From assembly GCF_018100925.1 (NCBI RefSeq), contig NZ_JAGJEH010000001.1:62001-126000 (forward strand): DNA of 64,000 bases. The letters run 5' to 3'. Of the stretch, positions 44,325 to 51,540 are shown in pieces; the first letter of the stretch is position 1, and each line of letters opens with the position of its first letter. The notes beneath the pieces are model-generated. The model was not told where the DNA came from and did no database searches. It worked only from the letters and a program-made list of their open reading frames with translations. This DNA comes from Pseudoalteromonas luteoviolacea (GTDB lineage: Bacteria; Pseudomonadota; Gammaproteobacteria; Enterobacterales; Alteromonadaceae). Made by a program: the position numbers and the translations under genes.

Positions 44325-44921
44325 ATGAATACCGACGTACCAACAGATGTACAAGCTTTCATCGTAGAGGGGCCTGCAACTGAAAAAGAGGTTTCTGGTC
44401 TAGAAGAAAAGTTAGGTTTTCACCTACCTAAGTCTCTGAAAGAGGTCTTACTTAACTTTTCAAGAAAAGTTGAGTATCGCTGGTTTTTTCCAGAAAGCTT
44501 TGAAATCGAAGGTGATCTATCGGAGATTTTCTTGGGCGACAGGCATTGGTCACTAGATTGGATATATGAGTTTAATGACTCTAAGAATGGCTGGATCGAA
44601 GAATGTTTTCCAAACAAAGAAGACTCATATGATGCCGTTTGGCACAATAAGCTTGTGTTTCATGAGGTAGGAAACGGTGATTATTTAGCAATTGATATAT
44701 CATCTCCTGAAGCAGAATCTGTCGTTTATTTAAGTCATGATGATGGCGATGGGCGTGGAGTTGAGTTAGCTAAAAACTTTAAAGATTTCGTTTTTGAAAG
44801 TAGCCTTATAGGCGGCGAAGATTGGCAACATATGCCATTTATAGATAATGAAAATATGAATGTAAGTGGTAGTTGCGCCAATGCCATTAAGCTTAGAGAT
44901 GCCCTTGGAATCAAGGCATAA
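44325..44921 (+). CDS. integron cassette gene, SMI1/KNR4 (SUKH) family protein
   Basis: About 198 residues from the ATG at 44325; earlier starts at 44289 or 44175 are possible, but that sequence does not look coding. The body has the SUKH pattern: GPATEKEVSGLEEKLGFHLP, then SLKEVLLNFS, a Trp/Phe-rich strand (YRWFFPESFEI), and GNGDYLAIDIS with VVYLSHDDGDGRGVELAKNF. SUKH proteins commonly neutralise nuclease or deaminase toxins. No toxin is adjacent, so it may be an orphan immunity gene. It is the first cassette right of the integrase remnant. Confidence 0.78.
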   Translation: MNTDVPTDVQAFIVEGPATEKEVSGLEEKLGFHLPKSLKEVLLNFSRKVEYRWFFPESFEIEGDLSEIFLGDRHWSLDWIYEFNDSKNGWIEECFPNKEDSYDAVWHNKLVFHEVGNGDYLAIDISSPEAESVVYLSHDDGDGRGVELAKNFKDFVFESSLIGGEDWQHMPFIDNENMNVSGSCANAIKLRDALGIKA

Positions 44922-44973
44922 CAACCTACTTCAAACACTTCAGTTGCCTTGTGCTCGGCAGGGCCGGGCGTTA
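44919..44973 (+). repeat. attC site 8 (short, atypical)
   Basis: Starts TAACAACCTACTTC and ends GGGCCGGGCGTTA, only 55 bases. Outer arms pair poorly apart from the cores. A shortened or hybrid site. Confidence 0.6.
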
Positions 44974-44996
44974 CAAACAATAAGGAAATTCGGCGA

Positions 44997-45734
44997 ATGA
45001 TTCGAGCAATAGCCATTCTAATCTTTTCTATTATGCTTTCATCTTGTGCGGTTAAACCCGCTAAGGTGCTCCCTGTAGATTACAAATATGATGATAACGT
45101 AAAAATCGGTTTTGTTTCACTAATATCTGAAAAACCAACTCATAGTCACATAGGTATCACTGTTTTCAATAACTTCACAAAAGATTTAGATGTTAAATGG
45201 GAGCTTAATCAACATATCTTCGATGCTCTTTCCAAAGAATTTAATAAACAAAAAAGCTACGAGTTAGTTAATTTGAGCCAAGACCCATCGTCAAAACAGT
45301 TTTTTCATAACCAGAATCTTTTTACTAAAAAAGGTGACTTCACTGATGTAAACGGCCCTGAATTAAATTCAATTGTAAATAGTCTAAGTGTGAAAGATCT
45401 GGATGCAATAATTGTAGTCAGGTCTTTAAAAGTTTTTTACAACCAAAACTTTGAGAGCATCAGAGAGTCAATGGGTAAGCAGGGGGATCATGGATTTAAG
45501 AGTCGAACAGGCGAAGGAATGACGTTTAATTCAGCCATTGGCATCAACATGTATAGCATCGAACCAAAGACTCATTATGTTGGTTGGCAATACCTCGGGT
45601 TGATCGGGCAAAAAGTCATACCGCAACCAAGTGACTATGAAAATTTAACTATATCCGAACTGTCTAGCTACGAGAAACAACTCAAGGACAACATTAACAA
45701 TAAAGTTAAAGAGTTCGTCTCAAAAGCACCATAA
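44997..45734 (+). CDS. integron cassette gene, putative lipoprotein
   Basis: A 245-residue protein; the ATG at 44997 follows AAGGAAA and opens a lipoprotein signal (IFSIMLSSC). The mature part has a beta-rich N-terminal half and a helical end (YEKQLKDNINNKVKEFV). No family recognised. It follows attC site 8 by 23 bases and ends just before attC site 9. Confidence 0.7.
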   Translation: MIRAIAILIFSIMLSSCAVKPAKVLPVDYKYDDNVKIGFVSLISEKPTHSHIGITVFNNFTKDLDVKWELNQHIFDALSKEFNKQKSYELVNLSQDPSSKQFFHNQNLFTKKGDFTDVNGPELNSIVNSLSVKDLDAIIVVRSLKVFYNQNFESIRESMGKQGDHGFKSRTGEGMTFNSAIGINMYSIEPKTHYVGWQYLGLIGQKVIPQPSDYENLTISELSSYEKQLKDNINNKVKEFVSKAP

Positions 45735-45741
45735 TTGTGTA

Positions 45742-45834
45742 TAACAAACAAATAAACGAAGAACTTAAACAGCTTGGCTCCGCTCAAACCTCGCTGTTTT
45801 AGCCAAACTTTTTAAGCCCGTTGTTTGGGCGTTA
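45742..45834 (+). repeat. attC site 9
   Basis: Starts TAACAAACAAATAAACG and ends CGTTGTTTGGGCGTTA, with inner arms AGCTTGGCT and TAGCCAAACT. 93 bases. Confidence 0.9.
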
Positions 45835-45919
45835 AACGTCACGGCGCGTAATTTATAGCCTTGGTATCAGACAAAAATAAATAAAAAAATTGTGCTTACA
45901 TGATCATGGAGTTTTAGAC

Positions 45920-47266
45920 ATGTTTTTACCCATTAACCTAAAGTATTTAACGATTATAGTTTTTTCAGTATTGTGGTTTGGCTGCTCATCAGGCCAGATT
46001 GAAACCAACCAAAATGTTTACTCTGTACAAGATACCGCTTATGTAAATGGACACTTTTTTGATCCAAAGAATGGTTTTGAAAACAAGGTTATTGTTGTCA
46101 GAGATGGGACTGTTTTCACCAAAACAGAGAATTTACCTGACGACTTTCCTGGGGAAAAAATCGATCTGCAGGGAAAATGGGGGATCCCGGGCCTTATTGA
46201 CATGCACACCCATTCGTTTGGAAACTTTATACCTTATTCTAAGAACGATGCACCGGGCACACAGGCTGTTTCAGAAAGAGTATTGAAAGCTGGAGTCACC
46301 GGCTTTGTTGACTTATTCGGTGATGAACAAAGTCTTATTGATGTTAGAACTAAGCAACGAAATGGAGAATTTCTGGGGGCAGATATATATGCTAGCCTGA
46401 CTTGTTTTACAGCACCCAAAGGCCATTGTTCCGAATATGGTATTGCTACAAGAACGGTGACATCTGTTGCTGACGCAGTAAGAGAGATGACCGAGTTAGC
46501 GGCACAGGATCCTGATGTGATAAAAATTGTGTATCAACCTTCTGATGATCAACCTTCGATTTCAAAAGAAGTATTTGCGCAATTAGTTAAAACATCTAAG
46601 CAGTTTGGTATCAAATCTATTGTTCACATTAAAACCTGGCAAGATATTAGAGATGCGATAGAAGTCGGTGCTTCAGCTGTCACCCATGTACCACGAGGTG
46701 AAATTCCAAAGGACATACCAGCCCTTATGGCGAAAGCAGGAATTGTGATGATACCAACATTAACCATTCATACAGATTTCGTTAATTTTTTATTTGATCC
46801 AACGGTATTGGATGCTCCTTTAACCAAGGAACTTGTTCCAGATGCTTTAATATCTGCCTATCGCCACGCTGATCTAATTGCTAAATATAAGGACAAGCAA
46901 GCGAAATTTAGAGAGCGAAATGCTGTCACTTTTTCTTCTGTTAACGCATTGATTAATGCCGGTGTTCGGGTTCTAGTAGGCACTGACTCAGGAAATTGGA
47001 ACACTATTCAAGGTTATTCTGTTCATAGGGAGATGAAGCTTCTGGTTGATGCGGGTATGTCGCCTCACCAAGCGATTGCTTCTGCAACAACTTACTCCGC
47101 CAACTTTCTGGGTATTAAAAGTGGTTTCAATGAAGGCGATAAGGCCAATTTTGTTATCTTAAATGCCTCTCCGAGCAAGGATATTATGAATACACAGAGT
47201 ATTTCTCTTGTGATCAAAAATGGAAACATCGTGGTACAAAATAGTTTTAACGATGACAAGTCGTAG
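45920..47266 (+). CDS. integron cassette gene, amidohydrolase lipoprotein
   Basis: A 448-residue protein with lipobox LWFGC near residue 17. It is a complete amidohydrolase of the imidazolonepropionase-like branch: GKWGIPGLIDMHTHSFGNF with the HxH metal site, a conserved Lys (DVIKIVYQP), His residues in SIVHIKTW and AVTHVP, and the metal Asp in GTDSGNW. These enzymes hydrolyse amide, peptide or lactone bonds, here outside the cytoplasm. I use the ATG at 45920 (GGAG upstream). It is far larger than the other cassette genes. Confidence 0.88.
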   Translation: MFLPINLKYLTIIVFSVLWFGCSSGQIETNQNVYSVQDTAYVNGHFFDPKNGFENKVIVVRDGTVFTKTENLPDDFPGEKIDLQGKWGIPGLIDMHTHSFGNFIPYSKNDAPGTQAVSERVLKAGVTGFVDLFGDEQSLIDVRTKQRNGEFLGADIYASLTCFTAPKGHCSEYGIATRTVTSVADAVREMTELAAQDPDVIKIVYQPSDDQPSISKEVFAQLVKTSKQFGIKSIVHIKTWQDIRDAIEVGASAVTHVPRGEIPKDIPALMAKAGIVMIPTLTIHTDFVNFLFDPTVLDAPLTKELVPDALISAYRHADLIAKYKDKQAKFRERNAVTFSSVNALINAGVRVLVGTDSGNWNTIQGYSVHREMKLLVDAGMSPHQAIASATTYSANFLGIKSGFNEGDKANFVILNASPSKDIMNTQSISLVIKNGNIVVQNSFNDDKS

Positions 47267-47332
47267 TTTTTACAGGAACCACTGGTAAGTTAATATGCTC
47301 GTGTGCATAGAAATGTGCCATTGAACAAAGCA

Positions 47333-47426
47333 ATTATAGCGGACAAATTTTACTGTGCCGCTTTTTGCTTATCCGCTACGAGGGGAAAAACCAGCTCAGA
47401 AAAGTTTTCCGTATATTGAGGCGTTA
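47333..47426 (+). repeat. attC site 10 (diverged)
   Basis: Starts GAACAAAGCAATTATAGCGG and ends TATATTGAGGCGTTA. The 3' core is normal and the 5' core has one change. The middle is richer in G+C than its neighbours. Confidence 0.7.
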
Positions 47427-47442
47427 GACATAAGAGGGGAGT

Positions 47443-47814
47443 AAGACTTTTATTTGCCCACAATGTAATCATAAAAGCGTTAGCCATTTTTCAAAGTTTC
47501 TATCTTTTGAAGGTAGCCCTGCGACATGTTCAAACTGCGGTAAACACTCTATTGATGCTAATGGAGTAAATGATTCTTATCGGCAAATAGTTTCTTTTGG
47601 TCTCATTGTTTTTGGTGCGTTATCACTATTTACTCAGACTATTTTATATTTTGCTATCTGGTTTGCTTTCATCACAATATTTCCAATTTACTCTCTTTAC
47701 TGCGTGCCGTTAGAGCCAATTGAAACAGAAAAAGTGAAACGCTATAGATCTAAAAAGCTTGTTTCTATTGGTGTTTTTTCTGTTTTAGTTTTATTGGTGG
47801 TAATCTTCGAGTAG
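47443..47814 (+). CDS. integron cassette gene lacking a normal start, zinc-ribbon membrane protein
   Basis: An open frame of 123 codons encodes KTFICPQCNHKSVSHFSKFL, then ATCSNCGKHS, forming a CxxC...CxxC zinc ribbon, followed by two hydrophobic segments (SFGLIVFGALSLFTQTILYF and VSIGVFSVLVLLVVIF). A good ribosome site (AGGGGAG) stands where expected, but no ATG, GTG or TTG follows it. The start codon seems lost, or a rare ATT is used. Nothing is left of an attC site after it; repeat R copy 3 follows. Confidence 0.45.
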   Translation, partial: KTFICPQCNHKSVSHFSKFLSFEGSPATCSNCGKHSIDANGVNDSYRQIVSFGLIVFGALSLFTQTILYFAIWFAFITIFPIYSLYCVPLEPIETEKVKRYRSKKLVSIGVFSVLVLLVVIFE

Positions 47815-47889
47815 TATTTCTAACAAGCTGTTTCAGAACTAATTATACGATGACATATATGGACACTGCATTTATGTCATATTTATTTG

Positions 47890-48118
47890 CAGGTTTGATT
47901 TTTAGAATTGAATAAAATCTGATAGTGAATAGCCGCTTTGTGCCACAAGCGGATCTTGAGGCGTAACTCGTTTCTGCCCCAAAATGTGTTTAGTCGAATG
48001 CCTCAAAAGAATAGCGGGCATTAGAAAGTTTATTTTAAAGCACTGATGTTATGTCCAGTTGCTTTGTGTTTCTACTATAGTCAAGGAAACGACCCAATGG
48101 GTCGATATTAAATTGTTA
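47890..48118 (+). repeat. long repeat R, copy 3
   Basis: Matches copy 1 over the first 120 bases and copy 2 in the following part. It lacks the internal module: the palindrome AAACGACCCAATGGGTCG occurs once here instead of flanking an insert. It also ends at GTTA (48115-48118), 15 bases before the next cassette gene. Confidence 0.8.
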
Positions 48119-48132
48119 TGTGCCTCTAAAGT

Positions 48133-48528
48133 ATGTCTGACGAAAATCAAAGAAATGGTATTAAAAAGCAATTTAGAGAAGCTTTGCAAGTACTGGCCGT
48201 GGACGCAGCATCACAAGTTAAGTGTACTGAACCGGGCGACGTACCCGTCGAAATCTGTGAAGACTATTTACATTGGTCTGAAGTATATATATCTACGTTT
48301 TCACGTGAGCTTTCTGAGCATAAAATAAAAGAAATCAAAGCGCTTTTCTTAGCTGTGAATGAATTAACGGAAAACGCATTTTGCGATACAAATATGGAAT
48401 CTATGCTTCACCCTGAGTGGGAACCTCTGCGCCAAAATGCTAAGCTAGTGTTAAATATACTTGATTGGCCTATTGAAGCTCCTCAAGGGTATTATGATCT
48501 AGGTTCAGGTGTTTACAAAAGAGATTGA
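48133..48528 (+). CDS. integron cassette gene, hypothetical protein
   Basis: A 131-residue soluble, acidic, largely helical protein with several Trp residues and Cys (VKCTEPGDVPVEICEDYLHW). No family recognised. It is bounded by repeat R copy 3 and attC site 11. Confidence 0.6.
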   Translation: MSDENQRNGIKKQFREALQVLAVDAASQVKCTEPGDVPVEICEDYLHWSEVYISTFSRELSEHKIKEIKALFLAVNELTENAFCDTNMESMLHPEWEPLRQNAKLVLNILDWPIEAPQGYYDLGSGVYKRD

Positions 48529-48534
48529 TGCACA

Positions 48535-48631
48535 TAACAATGCGCTCAACAGCGGACTATAAAAGCATGGCTTAGTTCGCTGCACTCACAATTTTAGCCA
48601 TGCTTTTATAGCCGGTTAGCGCTGGCTGTAA
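48535..48631 (+). repeat. attC site 11
   Basis: Starts TAACAATGCGCTCAACAGCG and ends CGGTTAGCGCTGGCTGTAA. Outer arms pair well; the core is GCTGTAA rather than GCGTTA. Inner arms AAGCATGGCT and TAGCCATGCTT pair. Confidence 0.85.
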
Positions 48632-48636
48632 CTGCT

Positions 48637-48930
48637 ATGAAGAATATCGGAATACCTCATCAATACGCCTGTTTTGAATGTCGAAAAAGCTTTAAAAGAA
48701 AGCAATTTTCGGCTACTTACAACCGGTTTATGACCAGAGCACAGCAATCGGCTCAAAGTAATGAAGTAGCGGCATTCAATCGAACCCGAGAATACAAGTG
48801 TCCGGATTGTGGTTCACTGGCACACTTCATGGGTGTTGATTTTAAAGCACCTAAGAAAACTGATATTAAATCCTGGCGTGAAGTGCAACAGCGTATTGAA
48901 TCAGGTAAAACCTTTACTCGTGGTACTTAA
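48637..48930 (+). CDS. integron cassette gene, zinc-ribbon protein
   Basis: A 97-residue protein with two CxxC pairs (YACFECRKSF near residue 12 and YKCPDCGSLAHF near residue 55), consistent with one zinc-ribbon knuckle pair split by a basic helix. Such proteins may bind nucleic acid or protein. No family recognised beyond that. Last cassette of the array. Confidence 0.7.
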   Translation: MKNIGIPHQYACFECRKSFKRKQFSATYNRFMTRAQQSAQSNEVAAFNRTREYKCPDCGSLAHFMGVDFKAPKKTDIKSWREVQQRIESGKTFTRGT

Positions 48931-48936
48931 TGCAGT

Positions 48937-49020
48937 TAACAAACACAATCAGCGGAACGATTTTAAGCTGGTTGCGCTTCGCTCCATCAACTTAAAACAC
49001 GTCCGCTGTTGTGGGCATTA
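48937..49020 (+). repeat. attC site 12 (last of the array)
   Basis: Starts TAACAAACACAATCAGCGGA and ends GTCCGCTGTTGTGGGCATTA. Outer arms pair well; the core is GCATTA. 84 bases. Confidence 0.8.
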
Positions 49021-49077
49021 CGAATGATAGTTGTTGGCACACAGCTGTCATTCGTCTCTAACGCGTTTATGTCCAAA
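49021..49077 (+). repeat. 57-base array-end element, copy 2
   Basis: Same sequence as at 38436-38492 apart from two bases. It marks the right border of the integron; ordinary chromosomal genes follow. Confidence 0.85.
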
Positions 49078-49204
49078 AACGAGTTTGCTGGGCGTTTGCT
49101 TCACGCTCTTAGCTGCCAGTCAGATGAAGTCTAAGCCTATTCAACCATGCTATTAGGTCATATATGAGCTACTACATATGAAAGTATTGGGTCTGCTGGC
49201 TTGT

Positions 49205-50167
49205 CTAATTTTGTTGCTGCCCTAGCAATGCTTCTTTTTTGCTCTCAAATAAATCTACTAAAAACTCTCTAAAGCGCCTTAACCGTGTGACATCCCTATG
49301 ATCAGGGTGAGACAGTAACCAGACCTCATGATTTAACATAGGTTCACAATCGGGTAAGCGCATCACTCCCTCAAGCTTATCCGCAAAGAAACAAGGTAAC
49401 ATAGCGATCCCTAACCCGGCTTTTAGTGCTTGGGCTTGTAACGCCGCGGTATTAAAGTTATAACGCCTTTTTATATTGGGATATGGTGACATTTTTATCC
49501 ATTCTGGGTTAGTATCAGTTTCACCCCACCCTAAAAAGCAGGCATCCGTGTCTTTTGCTTCTAAGTCTCTATTTTCAAGGTAATTGTCACTGACATAAAA
49601 GCAGCTACTAATCGTCGCTAATTTCCGTCCAATTAAAGGTTCCGGTGGTTGTTTACCAAACCCTAATATCCGCACCGCAATATCTGATTCTCTCGAAGAG
49701 ATGTTAAGTACTTGGCTGGAAATAAGTACTTCAATATCTATCGCTGGATATTGCTCAGTAAACTGATGCAAATGTGGCATAAGCAGCTCATGAGCTAACA
49801 CATCTGGCAAAGTTAAGTGGATCTCACCACTTAATTCGTGGTCTTTTCCTTGTAGCTGGCGCTCAGCACTTAAAATGGCATCTTCAGCTTGAGTAGCATG
49901 GCTCATCATTGTTTTCCCTTCATTGGTCAACTTAAAGCCTGTCACCTTTCGCTCAAATAAACGCGTACCTAGCTGTTTTTCCAAATTATCAATTCGACGT
50001 TTAACTGTGGTGTGACTAACACCCAGTGCCTCAGCCGTTGCTCTTGCACTGCCTGCTCTTGCAACATGAACAAAAAACTGAACATCCTGCCAGTCTATGG
50101 AACTTATATGCACCACAAAGGTCTCTTTTCTGCTATATCGGAATGCTGAGTGTCCGTTTAAAATCAT
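49205..50167 (-). CDS. LysR family transcriptional regulator
   Basis: A 320-residue regulator. The helix-turn-helix reads VARAGSARATAEALGVSHTTVKRRIDNLEKQLG, and the effector domain includes DIAVRILGFG and GLGIAMLPCFFADKL. The first 20 residues before ISSIDWQDVQFFV may be extra; an internal GTG near 50113 is an alternative start. It is divergent from the SRPBCC/GFA gene pair, 41 bases away, and probably controls it. Confidence 0.9.
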   Translation of the reverse strand: MILNGHSAFRYSRKETFVVHISSIDWQDVQFFVHVARAGSARATAEALGVSHTTVKRRIDNLEKQLGTRLFERKVTGFKLTNEGKTMMSHATQAEDAILSAERQLQGKDHELSGEIHLTLPDVLAHELLMPHLHQFTEQYPAIDIEVLISSQVLNISSRESDIAVRILGFGKQPPEPLIGRKLATISSCFYVSDNYLENRDLEAKDTDACFLGWGETDTNPEWIKMSPYPNIKRRYNFNTAALQAQALKAGLGIAMLPCFFADKLEGVMRLPDCEPMLNHEVWLLSHPDHRDVTRLRRFREFLVDLFESKKEALLGQQQN

Positions 50168-50208
50168 TTCATGTCAATAAATTGAAACTTTGAACTTGGG
50201 ACTAAAAC

Positions 50209-50697
50209 ATGAATATAGCTACCGCTATCGAAATTAACTTAGATAAAGACTCTGTATGGAAGCTACTTGCAGAGGATTTTACAAGCATTCAACTATGGTT
50301 TCCTGCCGTTAAAAAATCTTACGCACTGAAAGCACATACCCAATTGGAAGGTGCCAGTTGTGCAGGTCGAGTATGTGAATTGAGCGATAAACCTAATGGC
50401 CTAAAAGCAGAGGAAACAATTACAAATTATGACAGCGCCAACGGCACGCTCTCAATGAAAGTGGAAGTGAAAAACGCGCCTAAAATATTTCCGGTACGCA
50501 GTAACGATGTAACCTTTACCCTAACCGCTGTATCAACCGATCGCACGCTACTTTCTTTCCAAGCAACGCCAACACTTAAAGCACATGGTTACTTACTTTA
50601 TCCGTTACTCAAGCTTGGTTTAACTAAGAGCTTTAAAGACTTGAACAAGGCATTTAAAGCCCATTGTGAATCGGTTGGCGTTGTGCAACCTGCATAA
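50209..50697 (+). CDS. SRPBCC family protein
   Basis: A 162-residue cytoplasmic protein with the polyketide-cyclase-like SRPBCC pattern: IATAIEINLDKDSVWKLLAE, then a ligand-cavity region and a C-terminal helix (LLKLGLTKSFKDLNKAFKAH). It probably binds a small hydrophobic ligand. It is the first gene of a likely operon with the GFA gene and is divergent from a LysR regulator. Confidence 0.82.
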   Translation: MNIATAIEINLDKDSVWKLLAEDFTSIQLWFPAVKKSYALKAHTQLEGASCAGRVCELSDKPNGLKAEETITNYDSANGTLSMKVEVKNAPKIFPVRSNDVTFTLTAVSTDRTLLSFQATPTLKAHGYLLYPLLKLGLTKSFKDLNKAFKAHCESVGVVQPA

Positions 50698-50747
50698 GCC
50701 ATGACTTCATCATTAATCTAACGTAGATAACTAAAAAAGAGATATAT

Positions 50748-51182
50748 ATGACTACTGTAAAAACTGGATCGTGCGCTTGTGGTGAATTTAGCTATGAAGT
50801 CACTGGTGACCCAATGGGTTTAGCTGTTTGCCACTGTACTGCCTGCAAAAAACGTACAGGTTCTGCCTTTGGGATGGGCTGCTTTTTTCCAAAAGAAAAC
50901 CTTAAAATACAAGGTGAATACAAAGAATATACGCGAATAGCAGATAGCGAAAGAAGTGTGACTCACCGCTTTTGTACAAACTGCGGGACAACAATAATGT
51001 GGACGGCTCAAGCTATGCCTAACGGCATTGCGGTTGCTGGCGGTAGCTTTGATGACCCGAATTGGATCACGCCCCCTTTACATGCATGGGGAAGCAAAGC
51101 ATTACCTTGGTTTCAATTTCCAGAAGGTGTTAACGTCTTTGCCGAGAACCCGAACAAAAAAGTCGTGCTCAAACAACAGTAG
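50748..51182 (+). CDS. GFA family (glutathione-dependent formaldehyde-activating-like) protein
   Basis: A 144-residue protein with the zinc-binding GFA pattern: GSCACGEFSYEV, CHCTACKKRTGSAFG, and HRFCTNCGT. All expected Cys residues are present. Formaldehyde activation is proven for only a few members; here it more likely binds zinc and an unknown thiol adduct. It lies 50 bases after the SRPBCC gene on the same strand. Confidence 0.9.
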   Translation: MTTVKTGSCACGEFSYEVTGDPMGLAVCHCTACKKRTGSAFGMGCFFPKENLKIQGEYKEYTRIADSERSVTHRFCTNCGTTIMWTAQAMPNGIAVAGGSFDDPNWITPPLHAWGSKALPWFQFPEGVNVFAENPNKKVVLKQQ

Positions 51183-51540
51183 CTTGCTTCTTTGAGCTAA
51201 GTTAATAAAAAGATAGGTCTAAAAGTGAAACAAGCCAAGTAAGGCTCTTCCTAGATTGTGCGTCAATTTTACACTTTAACTCTTTGATTGTTATAACCTA
51301 ACTCTCTGAGCTCTATCTACTTTCGGCTTTTTTCTATGACTAAATTTGCCCTATATTCAGAATATGCGATTTTCCCATCTTCTGAATATGGGGAGTTCAA
51401 TTGATTTGAACTTATTAACAGCTGCGATAGCAGCATTTTATTGCTCGCTTTTTGCTCATAATCGCAAGTCAGATGAAGTACAAATCCGTGCTGCTAATCA
51501 GAGAACTCCAACATGAGTTACTAAAGTTTAGTTAATCAAG
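51183..51540. other. intergenic stretch between convergent genes, with an inverted repeat
   Basis: No gene seen. ATATTCAGAA (51353-51362) and TTCTGAATAT (51380-51389) form a perfect 10-base inverted repeat with a 17-base loop. Confidence 0.5.

Noticed and set aside
37661..48118. CRISPR array suggested by repeated units
   Set aside because: Repeats are long, unequal, few and separated by genes; there are no short regular spacers and no cas genes.
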